64,000 nucleotides of DNA from Naumannella cuiyingiana (GCF_013408305.1 NZ_JACBZS010000001.1:992001-1056000); one strand, 5' to 3'; shown: positions 18,209 to 28,037, numbered from the stretch's first letter. Translations and numbers: made by a program. The notes: generated by a model not told the origin, from the sequence alone.

Positions 18209-19651
18209 TCAGGCGGTGCGGTTGAACTTGGTGATCTTTGGGTCGTTCTTCACCGAGTCGGACACGCCCTGCATGGTCTCGCAGTACTGCTCGGCCTTCA
18301 TGCTGCCGTTCAGCAGGGCCCGCATCGGGTCCTTCTGGCCGTCCTTGAGCGCGGCGTACCAGGTGAACGCGAGCGGGTAGAAGACGTTCTCGCCGGCGGC
18401 GCTGACCCAGTCCGCGACCGACTTCAGCGCGGTCGACGGGTCGGTCAGGTTGTCGCCGGCGCCCTTCACCGCGCACAGGTTGCCGGTCAGGTTGGCGAAC
18501 TGCGTGGTCGCCTCCTTGCTCAGCATCATTCGCAGGTACTCCATGCCGCCCGGCTTGTTCGCCGACTGCTCGGCAACGATGAACGGCTCGCCCGCGCCGC
18601 CGTGCAGCGCCTCGAACGGCAACTGGTCGCCGGGGCTGGACGGGGTCGGGAAGGTCTTCATGTCGAAGCCGTCCGGCACCTTGCCCTTCATCTCGTTCTC
18701 CAGCCACGAGCCGCACGGCAGCAGCGCGCCGCGGCCGTTCAGCCACTCGGCCTGGCTGGTGGTGTGGTCCATGCCCTCGGAGCCGTTGAAGATGAAGCCC
18801 TTGTCGTACAGCTCCTGGTACTCCTTGGCCGCCATCAGCACCGAGTCGTTGGTCCAGGCGTCGTCGGCGAGGTTGTCGATCTTCAACATGATGTCCAGGC
18901 CGCCGTTCTTGATGGCGGTCGAGGTCAGCATGGCGGTCATGTACTGGGTGTGTACGCCGGTGTGGATGATCGGCGCCAGGCCCGTGCCCTTGATCGTGTC
19001 GCACAGGGCCAGGAACTCGTCCCAGGTCTTGGCGATCTGCCAACCCTTCTCGTCGAACAGCTTGGAGGAGTACCACCAGCCCCACATCGAGAAGATGTAG
19101 TTCAGCGCCCGCATCACGCCGTCGTAGGAGCCGATCTCCTCCGTGCCGGGCAGCAGGTAGTCGCGGATCTTGGTGTTCGGGTCATCGATGGTCGGGGCGT
19201 CCAGCAGGACGGTCATGTCGGCGAGCTGGTTCTGCGCGACCAGCGCCGAGGTCGGCATGGCGTCCGCGCCGGCATTGTCGATCACCTCGGGCGGATTGCC
19301 GCCGGAGAACCGCGGCTGCAGCTCGGTGGCGATCTTGGTCGTCGAGACCATCTTGGCGACGTCGCCGCCGGCCCACTTGTTGTAGAGGGCGACATGCTCG
19401 GTGCCGTACTGGTCGCCGTAGCCGCCGTTGAAGATGACGACCTCGAGCGGCTTGGACTTGTCGACGCCGAACGGGTTCTCGGCCGTCTTCTCCTCGGTGC
19501 CGCCGGCGTCGCCGCCGGGCGTACCGCCACCACCACCGGTCGCGCAGGCGCTGGCCAGCCCGGTGCCGGCGACGGCTGCGGTGATCGCCGCGGTCCTGAT
19601 CACGGTGCGCCGGGTGACGAAGGCCGCCGCCGGATTCAGCTCATCGGACAT
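18209..19651 (-). CDS. ngcE: GlcNAc/diacetylchitobiose ABC transporter substrate-binding lipoprotein
   Basis: 480 residues. A twin-arginine-like start (TRRTVIRTAAI) leads to a lipobox, GLASAC (Cys about 36), so it is probably exported by Tat and anchored as a lipoprotein. The sequence NPFGVDKSKPLEVVIFNGGYG and ATELQPRFSGGNPPEVIDNAG matches NgcE-type binding proteins of Streptomyces rather than general maltose-binding proteins. It would capture N-acetylglucosamine or chitobiose for import. It is the third gene of a permease-permease-binding protein operon; the ATPase is not encoded here and is probably a shared MsiK-type subunit elsewhere. Its neighbour glmS fits an amino-sugar theme. Confidence 0.8.
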   Translation of the reverse strand: MSDELNPAAAFVTRRTVIRTAAITAAVAGTGLASACATGGGGGTPGGDAGGTEEKTAENPFGVDKSKPLEVVIFNGGYGDQYGTEHVALYNKWAGGDVAKMVSTTKIATELQPRFSGGNPPEVIDNAGADAMPTSALVAQNQLADMTVLLDAPTIDDPNTKIRDYLLPGTEEIGSYDGVMRALNYIFSMWGWWYSSKLFDEKGWQIAKTWDEFLALCDTIKGTGLAPIIHTGVHTQYMTAMLTSTAIKNGGLDIMLKIDNLADDAWTNDSVLMAAKEYQELYDKGFIFNGSEGMDHTTSQAEWLNGRGALLPCGSWLENEMKGKVPDGFDMKTFPTPSSPGDQLPFEALHGGAGEPFIVAEQSANKPGGMEYLRMMLSKEATTQFANLTGNLCAVKGAGDNLTDPSTALKSVADWVSAAGENVFYPLAFTWYAALKDGQKDPMRALLNGSMKAEQYCETMQGVSDSVKNDPKITKFNRTA

Positions 19652-19718
19652 CGGTCAACTCTCCTTCTCCTGCCCGGCGACATTGCCGGGATGGTCTGGG
19701 TCTCCGGGTCGGCGGCGA

Positions 19719-20624
19719 TCATTTGACCGCCCCCGCTGTCATCCCGGTCTGGATCTGCTTCTGGAACAACAGGTACACGATCAGCACCGGCGCCATGCCG
19801 ATCACGAGGCCGGCGAACAACCCGGAGAAGTCCGAGGCGTACCCGGCCTCCGAAGCCATCTTGCCCAGCCCCTGGGTGATCACATACATCCTCGGGTCGG
19901 TGTTGATGAACAGCGGGATCAGGTACTGGTTCCACAGCCCGAGGGTGTTGAACAGGCCGACCGCGACGATGCCCGGCCGGGCCATCGGCAACATCACCTT
20001 GAAGAAGGTGGTGAAGTGGCCGGCGCCGTCGACGAAGGCGGCCTCCTGGACCTCCTTCGGCAGCGCCGCGAAATAGGAGGTCATGAAGAACACGGTGAAC
20101 GGCATCGCCCAGGCGACGTAGACCAGGATCAGGCCCTGATAGGTGTTCAGCAGGCCCATCGAGCGCATGATCCCGAACAGCGGGACGAGCGCAATGAACA
20201 GCGGGATCGCATTGGCGACGATGAACACGAAGTGCAGGGCCTTGCGCCCGGGGAAGACGTAGCGGGCGATGCAGTAGGAGACCATGCAGCCGAGCAGCAT
20301 GACCAGCACCACCGAGCAACTGACCACGATCACGCTGTTCATGAAGTAGATCGAGAAGTTCGCCTCGTTCCAGGCCCGGGCGTAGTTGTCCCACTGCGGG
20401 ACCAACGGCGGCCGGTAGGACTCGACGAAGATCTCGTTGTCGGTCTTCAGCGAGCTCATGAACACCCAGATCACCGGGATCGCGACGACCAGCGCCCAGA
20501 CCGCGAGCAGCACGTGGGTGATCCCGATCAGCGGACCGGAGCGCGCGTGCACCTTCTCGGGTGCGATATCGGATGCCGGCTCCGGGGAGGGTACGCCCGG
20601 CGCGGCCTGCACCTTCGTGCTCAC
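19719..20624 (-). CDS. ngcG: Sugar ABC transporter permease (NgcG-like)
   Basis: 301 residues with six predicted transmembrane helices. The EAA loop EVQEAAFVDGAGHFTTFFKVMLPMARPG (about 190-217) marks a MalG/NgcG-type inner permease that docks on the ATPase. It starts at a GTG in a 4-base overlap (GTGA) with the ngcF stop. A 67-base gap separates it from ngcE, which has its own ribosome site (GGAGAG before 19651). Confidence 0.82.
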   Translation of the reverse strand: MSTKVQAAPGVPSPEPASDIAPEKVHARSGPLIGITHVLLAVWALVVAIPVIWVFMSSLKTDNEIFVESYRPPLVPQWDNYARAWNEANFSIYFMNSVIVVSCSVVLVMLLGCMVSYCIARYVFPGRKALHFVFIVANAIPLFIALVPLFGIMRSMGLLNTYQGLILVYVAWAMPFTVFFMTSYFAALPKEVQEAAFVDGAGHFTTFFKVMLPMARPGIVAVGLFNTLGLWNQYLIPLFINTDPRMYVITQGLGKMASEAGYASDFSGLFAGLVIGMAPVLIVYLLFQKQIQTGMTAGAVK

Positions 20625-21562
20625 AGCTCCACCTGCTCCCTGCGGGTGATCCGCAACATCACAGCGGCCACGATCGCCGTCACGGCGAACACGATCACGC
20701 CCTCGGCCGAGGAGAAGCCGAACAGGCCCTGGGTCTTGGCCTTGAACACCGACAGCGCCATCACGGTGGTCGCGTTGTCCGGCCCGCCCGGCCCGATGGT
20801 CATCAGGTTGACGATGGCCAGCACGTCCAGACACATGATCATCAGATAGACCAGGGCCGTCTGCACGGCGGGCCAGAGCAGCGGCAGCGTGACCCGGAAG
20901 AAGGTCTGCACCTTGCTGGCCTTGTCGATCGCCGCCGCCTCCAGCAGCTCGCGCGGGATGGCCGCCATCGCGGCGGTGAAGTGCACCATGTAGAAGCCGA
21001 CGTTCATCCAGACCAGGAGGAAGATCACCACACCCAGCGCGGTCCACGGTTGCGCGAGCCAGGCCTGCCCGGCGGCCTCGTTCGGGCCGGGCGGGGAGAA
21101 GGTGATCAGGCGTACCAGCCAGTTCAACAGGCCGTTCGGCTGGAAGGTCTGCTGGAACATGATCGCCAGCGCCGCGACCGAGATCACCTGCGGCAGGAAG
21201 AACAGCAGCCGGTAGAAGCCCGCGCCGCTGACGCCCTTGAGCTGTCCGGCCCTGGTGCTGCCGGCGAGATTCAGCATGGTGGCGAAGAAGAGCGCGATGG
21301 TCAGCGTGATCGCCGGCACCACCACCAGCAGGATCAGGTTGTTGCGCAGGCCGGCCCAGAACTCGCGGTCCAGGACGCCCGCCTGACTGAACAGCGACTG
21401 GAAGTTCTGCAGCCCGACGAAGTTGTAGTTCGGCGTGTAGCCGGTCCAGTCGGTCAGCGCCAGATAGAAGATCTGCAGGAAGGGCGAGATCACGAAGAGC
21501 GCGAAGATCAGGACCGGCACCACGAGGAAGGAGAACAGGAAGAGCGTCTTTCCCTTGTGCAT
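20621..21562 (-). CDS. ngcF: Sugar ABC transporter permease (NgcF-like)
   Basis: 313 residues from the ATG at 21562, chosen because GGGAGG is five bases upstream; the frame continues to 21655 but that part looks like untranslated leader. Six transmembrane helices; the EAA loop is ELLEAAAIDKASKVQTFFRVTLP (about 197-219). It pairs with NgcG to form the membrane channel. It is the first gene of the operon, an F-G-E order instead of the E-F-G order I know from Streptomyces. Confidence 0.82.
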   Translation of the reverse strand: MHKGKTLFLFSFLVVPVLIFALFVISPFLQIFYLALTDWTGYTPNYNFVGLQNFQSLFSQAGVLDREFWAGLRNNLILLVVVPAITLTIALFFATMLNLAGSTRAGQLKGVSGAGFYRLLFFLPQVISVAALAIMFQQTFQPNGLLNWLVRLITFSPPGPNEAAGQAWLAQPWTALGVVIFLLVWMNVGFYMVHFTAAMAAIPRELLEAAAIDKASKVQTFFRVTLPLLWPAVQTALVYLMIMCLDVLAIVNLMTIGPGGPDNATTVMALSVFKAKTQGLFGFSSAEGVIVFAVTAIVAAVMLRITRREQVEL

Positions 21563-21759
21563 CGCGCCTCCCACGCTCGTGCCCGTCCGGTCGACCGCGC
21601 CGCAGCCCGCGGCCGGATCCGGCAGCTCGTCCGGCCGGATCAGCGTGCCAACCATATGGGTATCGCACAGTTCTGACCGCGAAACGCACAGTATGTTGCA
21701 TAAGAGTTATCTGATGATGCCGCGTGCGACGCCGCCGGGAGCGCCCGCGAGCGGTCCGG
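21563..21759 (-). promoter_or_regulatory. Promoter and operator region of ngcF
   Basis: A relatively AT-rich stretch (21655-21715) lies between the divergent ngcF and coaA genes. On the minus strand it has ACTGTGCG twice, 22 bases apart (around 21668 and 21691), the second part of TGTGCGTTTCGCGGTCAG (21673-21690), and a CATACT -10-like box. The direct repeats could be repressor sites controlling uptake by amino sugars. They do not resemble the Streptomyces DasR site. Function is inference. Confidence 0.4.
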
Positions 21760-21765
21760 CACAAT
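21760..21765 (+). promoter_or_regulatory. -10 box (CACAAT) for coaA
   Basis: CACAAT ends seven bases before the GTG at 21773, the leaderless spacing seen at several genes in this window. This favours the GTG over the ATG at 21764, which overlaps the box. Confidence 0.4.
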
Positions 21766-21772
21766 GGCGGGC

Positions 21773-22756
21773 GTGAATCATGGCGCCGTCGCCCCGCCCG
21801 GTCCGGCCGACCTCCGCGAGGTCGGCCAGAGCCCGTTCGTCCAACTCCGTCGGGCCGACTGGGCCCGCCTCGCCGCCTCGACCCCGATGACGGTGGACGA
21901 GCAGACGCTGAACCAGTTGCGCGGCCAGGGCGACCCGACCAGCCTGGACGAGGTCGTCGAGGTCTATCTGCCGCTGACCCGGTTGATCTCGAAGTATGTG
22001 CAGCACACGGGCGATCTCTATCGCGCCAGCAACGCCTTCCTCGGGCTCTCGGTGCGGCGTACCCCGTTCGTGATCGGTGTGGCCGGCTCGGTGGCGGTCG
22101 GGAAGTCCACGACAGCGCGGCTGCTGCGCGAGCTGTTGGCCAACCTGCCCGAGCACCCGCGGGTCAGCCTGGTCACCACCGACGGCTTCCTCTACCCCAA
22201 TGCCGAGCTGGAGCGCCGCGGTCTGCTGCTGCGCAAGGGCTTCCCGGAGTCCTACGACCGGCGGGCCCTGCAGCGGTTCGTGGTCGACGTGAAGTCCGGC
22301 CTGCCGCGGGTGGAGGCGCCGGTCTACAGCCACCTGGTCTACGACATCGTGCCGGGCGAGCAGGTGGTCGTGGAGCAGCCCGACATCCTGATCGTCGAGG
22401 GCCTGAACGTGCTGCAGCCCGCCCGGGTTCGCGCGGACGGCACCGCGGGCCTCGCGCTGAGCGACTTCTTCGACTTCTCCGTCTACGTCGACGCCTCGGT
22501 CGACGACGTACGGCGCTGGTACATCGACCGGTTCCTGATGCTGCGCGAGACCGCGTTCCGCGATCCGCGCTCGTTCTTCCGCCGGTTCGCCGACCTGAGC
22601 CGGGACGAGGCCGTCACCCGTGCCGGCGAGATCTGGGACAGCATCAACGGCCCCAACCTGGTCAGCAACATCGCCCCCACCCGCGGCCGTGCCACGGCCA
22701 TCTTGCGCAAGGCCGCCGACCACAGCGTCGAATGGGTGCGGATCAGAAAGCTCTAG
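21773..22756 (+). CDS. coaA: Type I pantothenate kinase
   Basis: 327 residues from the GTG at 21773 (an ATG nine bases earlier is in frame). It phosphorylates pantothenate, the first step of CoA synthesis. The P-loop is [17 protein letters not shown] (about 100-116), with [22 protein letters not shown] and IVEGLNVLQ as family motifs; length is normal. It is convergent with glmM and the two stop codons share a CTAG palindrome. In most actinobacteria coaA runs in the same direction as the rplM-rpsI-glmM genes, so it seems inverted here. Confidence 0.96.
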   Translation: MNHGAVAPPGPADLREVGQSPFVQLRRADWARLAASTPMTVDEQTLNQLRGQGDPTSLDEVVEVYLPLTRLISKYVQHTGDLYRASNAFLGLSVRRTPFVIGVAGSVAVGKSTTARLLRELLANLPEHPRVSLVTTDGFLYPNAELERRGLLLRKGFPESYDRRALQRFVVDVKSGLPRVEAPVYSHLVYDIVPGEQVVVEQPDILIVEGLNVLQPARVRADGTAGLALSDFFDFSVYVDASVDDVRRWYIDRFLMLRETAFRDPRSFFRRFADLSRDEAVTRAGEIWDSINGPNLVSNIAPTRGRATAILRKAADHSVEWVRIRKL

Positions 22757-24105
22757 CCGAGGCCGAGGTGCTCCCGCACCACGCCGGCCAGGGAATCCGC
22801 GACGGCGTCGGCCTCCTCGTGGGTGGCGGCCTCGACCATCACCCGGACGAGCTGCTCTGTGCCCGAGGGGCGCAGCAGCACCCGCCCGGAGTCGCCCAGC
22901 CGCCGGCTCGCGGCCTGCACGGCCTCCAGCACGCCGGGATCGGTCCCGGCCCGGGCCTTGTCGACACCGGAGACGTTGACCAGGACCTGCGGCAGCCGGT
23001 GCATCACCGACGCCAGGTCGGCGAGCGAGCGGCCGGTATCGGCCATCCGGCGCAGCAACTGCAGCGCGGTCAGGGTGCCGTCCCCGGTGGAGGCCCAGCG
23101 CGACATGATCACGTGGCCGGACTGTTCACCGCCGAGCGAGAAGCCCTGGGCGTTCATCAGCTCCAGCACGTAGCGGTCGCCGACGGCGGCGCGCTGGACG
23201 GAGATACCCGCCTCGGTCATCGCATTGACCAGGCCCTGGTTGCTCATCACCGTGGCGACCAGGGTGTCGCCGACCAGTTCGTCGGCCTCGGACAGGGCCA
23301 GGGCCAGCACGGCGAGGATCTGGTCGCCGTCGATCATGGCGCCGGACTCGTCGACCGCCAGGCAGCGGTCGGCGTCGCCGTCCAGCGCGAAACCGGCGTG
23401 ACAGCCGTGCTCGACGACCGCGCGCTGCAGCGAGCCGGGGTGGGTCGAGCCGCAGTCGTCGTTGATGTTGGTGCCGTCCGGCTCGGCGTGGATCGCGATC
23501 ACCTCGGCACCCAGCGCCCGGCAGGCCTGGGCGGCGGTGCGGTACGCCGCGCCGTTGGCGGCGTCGATCGCCACCTTCAGCCCGGTCAGGCGTACCGGCG
23601 CGACCGAGGAGACCAGATGCTCGACATAGGCGTCGACGGCGGCACCGTCGTCGGTGACCCGGCCGACGGCGGCGCCGGTCGGGCGCTGCCACTCGGCCCG
23701 CAACTGGGATTCGATCCGCTGCTCGAGGCCGTCGTCCAGCTTGGCCCCGCCGCGGGAGAAGAACTTGATCCCGTTGTCCGGCATCGGGTTGTGGCTGGCC
23801 GAGATCATCACGCCGAGGTCGGCGCGCGAGTTCGCGACGAGGTACGCCACCCCGGGCGTCGGCACCACGCCGAGCCGGATCACATCGACCCCGGCGCTGG
23901 CCAGGCCGGCCACGACCGCGGCCTCCAAGAACTCCCCGGAGGCGCGCGGGTCGCGGCCGACCAGCGCGACCGGACGGTGCCCGTCGAAGGCTCCGACCTC
24001 GCCCAGCACGTGGGCGGCAGAGACCGACAGGTCGAGCGCCAGCTCCGCGGTCAGGTCGACATTCGCCCGTCCGCGGACGCCGTCGGTGCCGAACAGGCCC
24101 GCCAT
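22753..24105 (-). CDS. glmM: Phosphoglucosamine mutase
   Basis: 450 residues. It converts glucosamine-6-P to glucosamine-1-P. The phosphoserine is in [16 protein letters not shown] (about Ser104), the metal-binding loop is ALDGDADR, the sugar loop is GGEQSGHVI and the phosphate-binding loop near the end is [15 protein letters not shown]. It starts seven bases after the rpsI stop, so it is co-transcribed with rplM-rpsI. Its stop overlaps the coaA stop in opposite orientation. Confidence 0.97.
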   Translation of the reverse strand: MAGLFGTDGVRGRANVDLTAELALDLSVSAAHVLGEVGAFDGHRPVALVGRDPRASGEFLEAAVVAGLASAGVDVIRLGVVPTPGVAYLVANSRADLGVMISASHNPMPDNGIKFFSRGGAKLDDGLEQRIESQLRAEWQRPTGAAVGRVTDDGAAVDAYVEHLVSSVAPVRLTGLKVAIDAANGAAYRTAAQACRALGAEVIAIHAEPDGTNINDDCGSTHPGSLQRAVVEHGCHAGFALDGDADRCLAVDESGAMIDGDQILAVLALALSEADELVGDTLVATVMSNQGLVNAMTEAGISVQRAAVGDRYVLELMNAQGFSLGGEQSGHVIMSRWASTGDGTLTALQLLRRMADTGRSLADLASVMHRLPQVLVNVSGVDKARAGTDPGVLEAVQAASRRLGDSGRVLLRPSGTEQLVRVMVEAATHEEADAVADSLAGVVREHLGLG

Positions 24106-24112
24106 CGGCAGA

Positions 24113-24658
24113 TCAGCGCTTGGAGTACTGAGGTGCCTTGCGGGCCTTCTTCAGGCCGGCCTTCTTGCGTTCCTTGATCCGCGCGTCGCGGGTCAGCATG
24201 CCGGCCTTCTTCAGCGCCGAGCGGCTGGCCTCGGCGTCGACGCCGTTCAGCGCGCGGGCCACCCCGAGGCGCAGCGCCCCGGCCTGGCCGCTCGCGCCGC
24301 CGCCGTTGATCCGGGCGATCACGTCGTAGGAGCCCTCGACACCGGCGGTGCCGAACGGCTCGGAGACGATCTGCTGGTGCACCTTGTTGGGGAAGTAGTC
24401 CTCGAGGTTGCGGCCGTTGATCGTCCACTGGCCACTGCCGGGAACGATCCGGACGCGGGCCACGGCCTCCTTGCGGCGGCCGGTCGCGGCGCCCGGGGCG
24501 ACGACGGCCGGGCGGGCGGTCGACTCCGCCGCGGCCGAACCGGAGCCGGCGGCCTCGGAGCGGTAGGCGATCGTGCGGCCACCCTCGGCGAACGACGCCG
24601 GCGCCTCGTCGGTGGTCTCGACGGACTCGGTGTTCTCGCTGACGTTTCGCTGCGTCAC
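24113..24658 (-). CDS. rpsI: 30S ribosomal protein S9
   Basis: 181 residues. The conserved S9 core begins [17 protein letters not shown] at about 60 and ends with the typical [11 protein letters not shown] tail that reaches the P-site tRNA. The first 55 or so residues are an acidic, Ala/Ser-rich extension, common in actinobacterial S9. The GTG start overlaps the rplM stop by four bases (GTGA), which fixes it. Confidence 0.97.
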   Translation of the reverse strand: MTQRNVSENTESVETTDEAPASFAEGGRTIAYRSEAAGSGSAAAESTARPAVVAPGAATGRRKEAVARVRIVPGSGQWTINGRNLEDYFPNKVHQQIVSEPFGTAGVEGSYDVIARINGGGASGQAGALRLGVARALNGVDAEASRSALKKAGMLTRDARIKERKKAGLKKARKAPQYSKR

Positions 24659-25119
24659 TTGGCCGTCCCCTTCTCGGTCTGGCTGATGCGGGTGATCTCG
24701 TAGGGCTGGGGCCGCTGCGCGGTGTGCGGGTGCTCGGCGCCGCCGTAGACCTTGAGCTTCTTGATCTGCTTGCGGCTCAGCTTGTTCTTCGGGAGCATCC
24801 CCCACACGGCGAGCTCGACGGCGCGCCGGGGGTCGGACTCCAGCAGCTCACCGTAGGCGACCTGCTTCAGGCCGCCGGGGCGACCGGAGTGCCGGGTGGC
24901 GAACTTGTCGGTCCGCTTGTTGCCCGACAGGGCGATCTTGCTGGCGTTGACGACGACGACGAAGTCCCCGGTGTCGACGTGCGGGGCGTAGGTGGGCTTG
25001 TGCTTGCCGCGGAGCAGACCGGCCGCGCTGACCGCGAGCCGGCCGAGCACGATGTCCTCGGCGTCGATCACATGCCAGTTCCTGGTCACCTCGCCAGGCT
25101 TCGGGCTGTACGTGGACAC
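24655..25119 (-). CDS. rplM: 50S ribosomal protein L13
   Basis: 154 residues. The core [28 protein letters not shown] and [25 protein letters not shown] is L13. The GTG at 25119 is chosen for its AAGGATC nine bases upstream and the usual STYSPKPGE start. It is the first gene of rplM-rpsI-glmM; the promoter is at 25293-25322 and the leader is about 165 bases long, enough for control by structure, though I see no named leader element. Confidence 0.96.
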   Translation of the reverse strand: MSTYSPKPGEVTRNWHVIDAEDIVLGRLAVSAAGLLRGKHKPTYAPHVDTGDFVVVVNASKIALSGNKRTDKFATRHSGRPGGLKQVAYGELLESDPRRAVELAVWGMLPKNKLSRKQIKKLKVYGGAEHPHTAQRPQPYEITRISQTEKGTAK

Positions 25120-25292
25120 GTTGATGATCCTTGGTGTTCGGGTGTTGTCGTCCGGAACGCCGGGCGGGCGTACCGAACAGGTCTCGGTGTGCGCTGCGAG
25201 TCTCGCGGAGGCCTCTGCCAAGTCGGCCCGCCAGACAGCGCGCACCTTGGGAGCGGGGACCCCGAGGGCATGCCTGAGCGCAACAGCGTCTT

Positions 25293-25322
25293 AAGATACC
25301 CGCGCGCCGGGCTGGCGGTCAA
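25293..25322 (-). promoter_or_regulatory. Promoter of rplM-rpsI-glmM
   Basis: On the minus strand TTGACC (25317-25322) is 18 bases from TATCTT (25293-25298), close to the housekeeping sigma consensus. Transcription would start near 25286, giving a leader of about 165 bases before rplM. The -35 box lies just downstream of the stop of the upstream lipoprotein gene. Confidence 0.7.
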
Positions 25323-25332
25323 AACCGCGCGG

Positions 25333-26046
25333 TCACCGGCTCAGCCGCTCCCCGAGGCCGCGCAGTTGCGCCTCGGACGCGGCGTCGTCGTCGTTGACGA
25401 TGATCAACGCCACCCGGTCGCCCCGGCGGGCCACCACCTCCGACCAGCGCTCGCCACCGTAGTCGCGGCGTCCGGCGTACCACCCCTCGCCGGCGGCCAC
25501 CCGCTGGGCGGCCGGCATCGCGTCGGTGGCGGGGCAACTGGCCAGCACGGCCAGATAGGTGTCGAAGTACGCCGTCGCATCCCCCGCGGACCCGAACTGC
25601 AGCAACAGACCGTTGCCCGGTCGGTCGCGGTCATCCAGATAGGTACCGGCCAGCGCGAAGGCGGCGGCCGGCCAGCCACCGCCGGTGTTGCCGGGACAGG
25701 TCGGCATGGCCTCCCACCCGGCCCGCTCGCCGGCGACCTCGTGGGTCCAGGTGCCGTTCGGCACGTACTCGTTCTCGGCCGGCGGCCGCTCCTGCGCGGC
25801 GAACCCGAGCACCTCGTCGGGAAGATCCGCGGGCGTCAGCGGCCCCGCGGTGACGGCCGCCGGGCTGGTGCCCGCGGACGGCGCATCGCGGGGCGGTGGC
25901 TCCGGCGGCAGGGTCTCGCCGGGCGGCAGCGGCAGCACCGATTCCTCGCTGGGTCCGGGCGATGGGTCCGGCGCCGGGCCGGGCTGGCTGCAACCACCCA
26001 GCACCAGGACGGCGCCGGCGGCCGCCAGCAGCGCGCGAGCCTTCAT
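25333..26046 (-). CDS. Putative lipoprotein, sensor-domain-like
   Basis: 237 residues. The signal peptide ends in the lipobox LVLGGC (Cys19), followed by a 40-residue Pro-rich linker. The globular part (LPDEVLGFAAQERPPAENEY onwards) has two cysteines (PTCPGN, ASCPAT) and alternating strand/helix pattern like the extracellular sensor (PknH-type) lipoprotein domains of actinobacteria; that likeness is tentative. The start overlaps the stop of the LGFP gene by one base, so both are made from one mRNA. Confidence 0.65.
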   Translation of the reverse strand: MKARALLAAAGAVLVLGGCSQPGPAPDPSPGPSEESVLPLPPGETLPPEPPPRDAPSAGTSPAAVTAGPLTPADLPDEVLGFAAQERPPAENEYVPNGTWTHEVAGERAGWEAMPTCPGNTGGGWPAAAFALAGTYLDDRDRPGNGLLLQFGSAGDATAYFDTYLAVLASCPATDAMPAAQRVAAGEGWYAGRRDYGGERWSEVVARRGDRVALIIVNDDDAASEAQLRGLGERLSR

Positions 26047-28037
26047 CACGGGCCCCAGTTGAAGTGCTGGTAGTCCCTGCCCGGGTTCCAGCGCCCGCCC
26101 CAGAACCAGCCGCGGCTCTCGAACCCGCGGGTCAGCGAGCTGCCCGTCCACAACATGCCCTGTGAGGTGATCTTGCGGTTGAGTTGACCGTCCTGGACGT
26201 AGCCTCGGCCGTTCGACGGCCACCAGGTGCCGTTCTTGTCCCGGAACGGGTTCTGCACGGTGTTCGTGTCGACCGCGGTGCCGTAGGAGTGCGGCGAGAC
26301 CGCCTGCGGGTTGCCGACCACCGACCGGCAGTTGAAGCCCGAGGTGTTGTTCGCGACCATCTGGTCGGGGTCGTTGCCGCGCCACACGTTCGGGTTGTCC
26401 ATCCGGGCCACCGGGAAGCGGGCCTTGAATGCGTCGTTGAACGCGTCCACGACGCGCTGGGCGTAGCTGTCGCGGATGATCATCTGGCCGCGATGGATCC
26501 GGCCGTCGTAGCCCCAGTAGTTCATGTCGATGGTGCGCAGGCTGCCCGGACCCACCGGGCAGCCGGAGCGGTAGGTGTAGCGCACGTCGGAGCTGGAGGT
26601 ACGCCGGATGGTTGCGTTCTGCCGGTACTCGGTCGAGGCGCGCGAGCCGTCCCAGGTGATCCGCCCGTACTGGAAGTCCTGGCGGCACTTCCCGTCGCGG
26701 CACCACTCGCTGCCGGTCGGGAAGCCGAGCAGCCCACGCTCCCAGCCCTGCGCGGCCCAGGCCTTCTCGATCGCCCCGACGACCGGCCGGGCGCCGGTCC
26801 TGGGAGTCCAGTAGATCGATCCGCCGGTGAACTTCTGGTAGCAGCCGCGGTCCTTCAGGGTGCACCGCTCGCCGGTGGTCGGGAAGCCGAGCCGGCCGCG
26901 CTCCCAGCCCTGGGCGCCCCAGGCCGCGGCGATGCCGCCCCAGATCGGCTGGGCCCCGGTCCTGGCGGTCCAGTAGATCGATCCGCCGGTGAACTTCTGG
27001 TAGCAGCCGCGGTCCTTCAACGTGCAGCTCTCCGCGCTGATCGGGAAGCCGAGCCGGCCGCGCTCCCAGCCAAGCCCGGCCCAGGTATTGCGGATCGAGC
27101 CCCAGACGGGGTGCGCGCCCGTGCGGGGCGACCAGTAGATGTCGCCGCCGGCGAACTTCTGGTAGCAGCCGCCGTCCTTCAGAGTGCACCGCTCACCCGT
27201 CGTCGGGTAGCCGAGCCGGCCGCGCTCATAACCGAGGTTGGCGTGGGTGATCCCGATGTTGCCCCAGGTGGCCCACGCGCCGGTCGCGGAACTCCACAGC
27301 ACCAGGCCGCCGCGGAACCGCTGGGAGCAGCCGCCGTCGCGCAGGCCGCACAGCTCGTCGGCGATCGGGTATCCCAGGCGCCCCTGTTCCCAGCGCAGGT
27401 CCGCGTACCGGCCGAGGAGCTGGTTGGTCACCGCGTGGACGCCGGCATCGCGCTGGTCGTAGATGATCGCCTTGGTGAAGCGCTGCAGGCAGCCGCCGTC
27501 GGCGAGGCCGCAACTGCGTTCGTCGGTCGGGAAGCCGGCGCGGGCGAGCCCGACCCGGTCGAAGGCGGCCAGCATCCGCGCTTCGATGATCTTGGCGCCC
27601 GTCGCCTGCGACCAGTAGATCGCGCCGTTGCGGTAGCGCGCCATCCGCCCGCCGGGCACCGCGGTCTCCGCCTTGGTCACCGCGCCGAGCGGCCCGGCGG
27701 CGCCGCCGGAGGCCCGGTACCGCGCGGCGATCGGGGTCTCCGCGGCCAGCTCGTGGCGTTCGACGCTCGGCGTGGCGCTGGGACTCAGGCTAGCGCTGGA
27801 ACTCGGGGTCTCGGTGGGGCTCGGGGTCTCGGTGGGGGTGGCGGACGGGGTCGTCGGCCTCGGCGAGGCGGTCGCCTCGCCGGTCGGCGGCGGCGTGGCC
27901 CCCGGCGTCACGCCGGCCGATGGGCTCGGCGATGGGCTCGGTGTCGGGGGCGCGCTCGGCGGCTGCGCGTACGCCGTCGCGCCCACCGCGGTCCAGGCGA
28001 CCACCGCCGCCACCATCAGGCCGACAACCCTGCGCAT
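26046..28037 (-). CDS. Secreted LGFP-repeat protein with C-terminal M15 (VanY-like) peptidase domain
   Basis: 663 residues. A signal peptide (1-24) is followed by a Ser/Thr/Pro-rich linker to about 95. Then come about seven LGFP-type repeats of 54 residues (ERGRLGFPT, then C-x5-GGC or C-x5-RGC, then QKFTGGSIYW); each has a Cys pair. The C-terminal 160 residues carry SPHSYGTAVDTN, the SxHxxGxAxD zinc signature of M15 D-Ala-D-Ala carboxypeptidases, and YQHFNWGP at the end gives the last His. It probably binds the cell envelope by its repeats and trims peptidoglycan. GAGGGGAG lies five bases before the ATG; the leader is part of a 107-bp duplication. Confidence 0.85.
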   Translation of the reverse strand: MRRVVGLMVAAVVAWTAVGATAYAQPPSAPPTPSPSPSPSAGVTPGATPPPTGEATASPRPTTPSATPTETPSPTETPSSSASLSPSATPSVERHELAAETPIAARYRASGGAAGPLGAVTKAETAVPGGRMARYRNGAIYWSQATGAKIIEARMLAAFDRVGLARAGFPTDERSCGLADGGCLQRFTKAIIYDQRDAGVHAVTNQLLGRYADLRWEQGRLGYPIADELCGLRDGGCSQRFRGGLVLWSSATGAWATWGNIGITHANLGYERGRLGYPTTGERCTLKDGGCYQKFAGGDIYWSPRTGAHPVWGSIRNTWAGLGWERGRLGFPISAESCTLKDRGCYQKFTGGSIYWTARTGAQPIWGGIAAAWGAQGWERGRLGFPTTGERCTLKDRGCYQKFTGGSIYWTPRTGARPVVGAIEKAWAAQGWERGLLGFPTGSEWCRDGKCRQDFQYGRITWDGSRASTEYRQNATIRRTSSSDVRYTYRSGCPVGPGSLRTIDMNYWGYDGRIHRGQMIIRDSYAQRVVDAFNDAFKARFPVARMDNPNVWRGNDPDQMVANNTSGFNCRSVVGNPQAVSPHSYGTAVDTNTVQNPFRDKNGTWWPSNGRGYVQDGQLNRKITSQGMLWTGSSLTRGFESRGWFWGGRWNPGRDYQHFNWGP
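26700..27640 (-). repeat. 162-bp in-frame repeats inside the LGFP gene
   Basis: Segments starting with CCAGTAGAT at 26808, 26970 and 27132 recur exactly 162 bases apart, i.e. 54 codons. The first two share about 45 identical bases in a row (through the CCGCCGGTGAACTTCTGGTA region), implying recent duplication or gene conversion; flanking copies to about 27640 are more diverged. Confidence 0.85.

Noticed and set aside
18209-21562. ngcFGE considered as a maltose or general sugar importer
   Set aside because: The binding protein start and its ELQPRFSGGNPPEVIDN region fit the NgcE type better, and glmS is adjacent; binding assays would decide.
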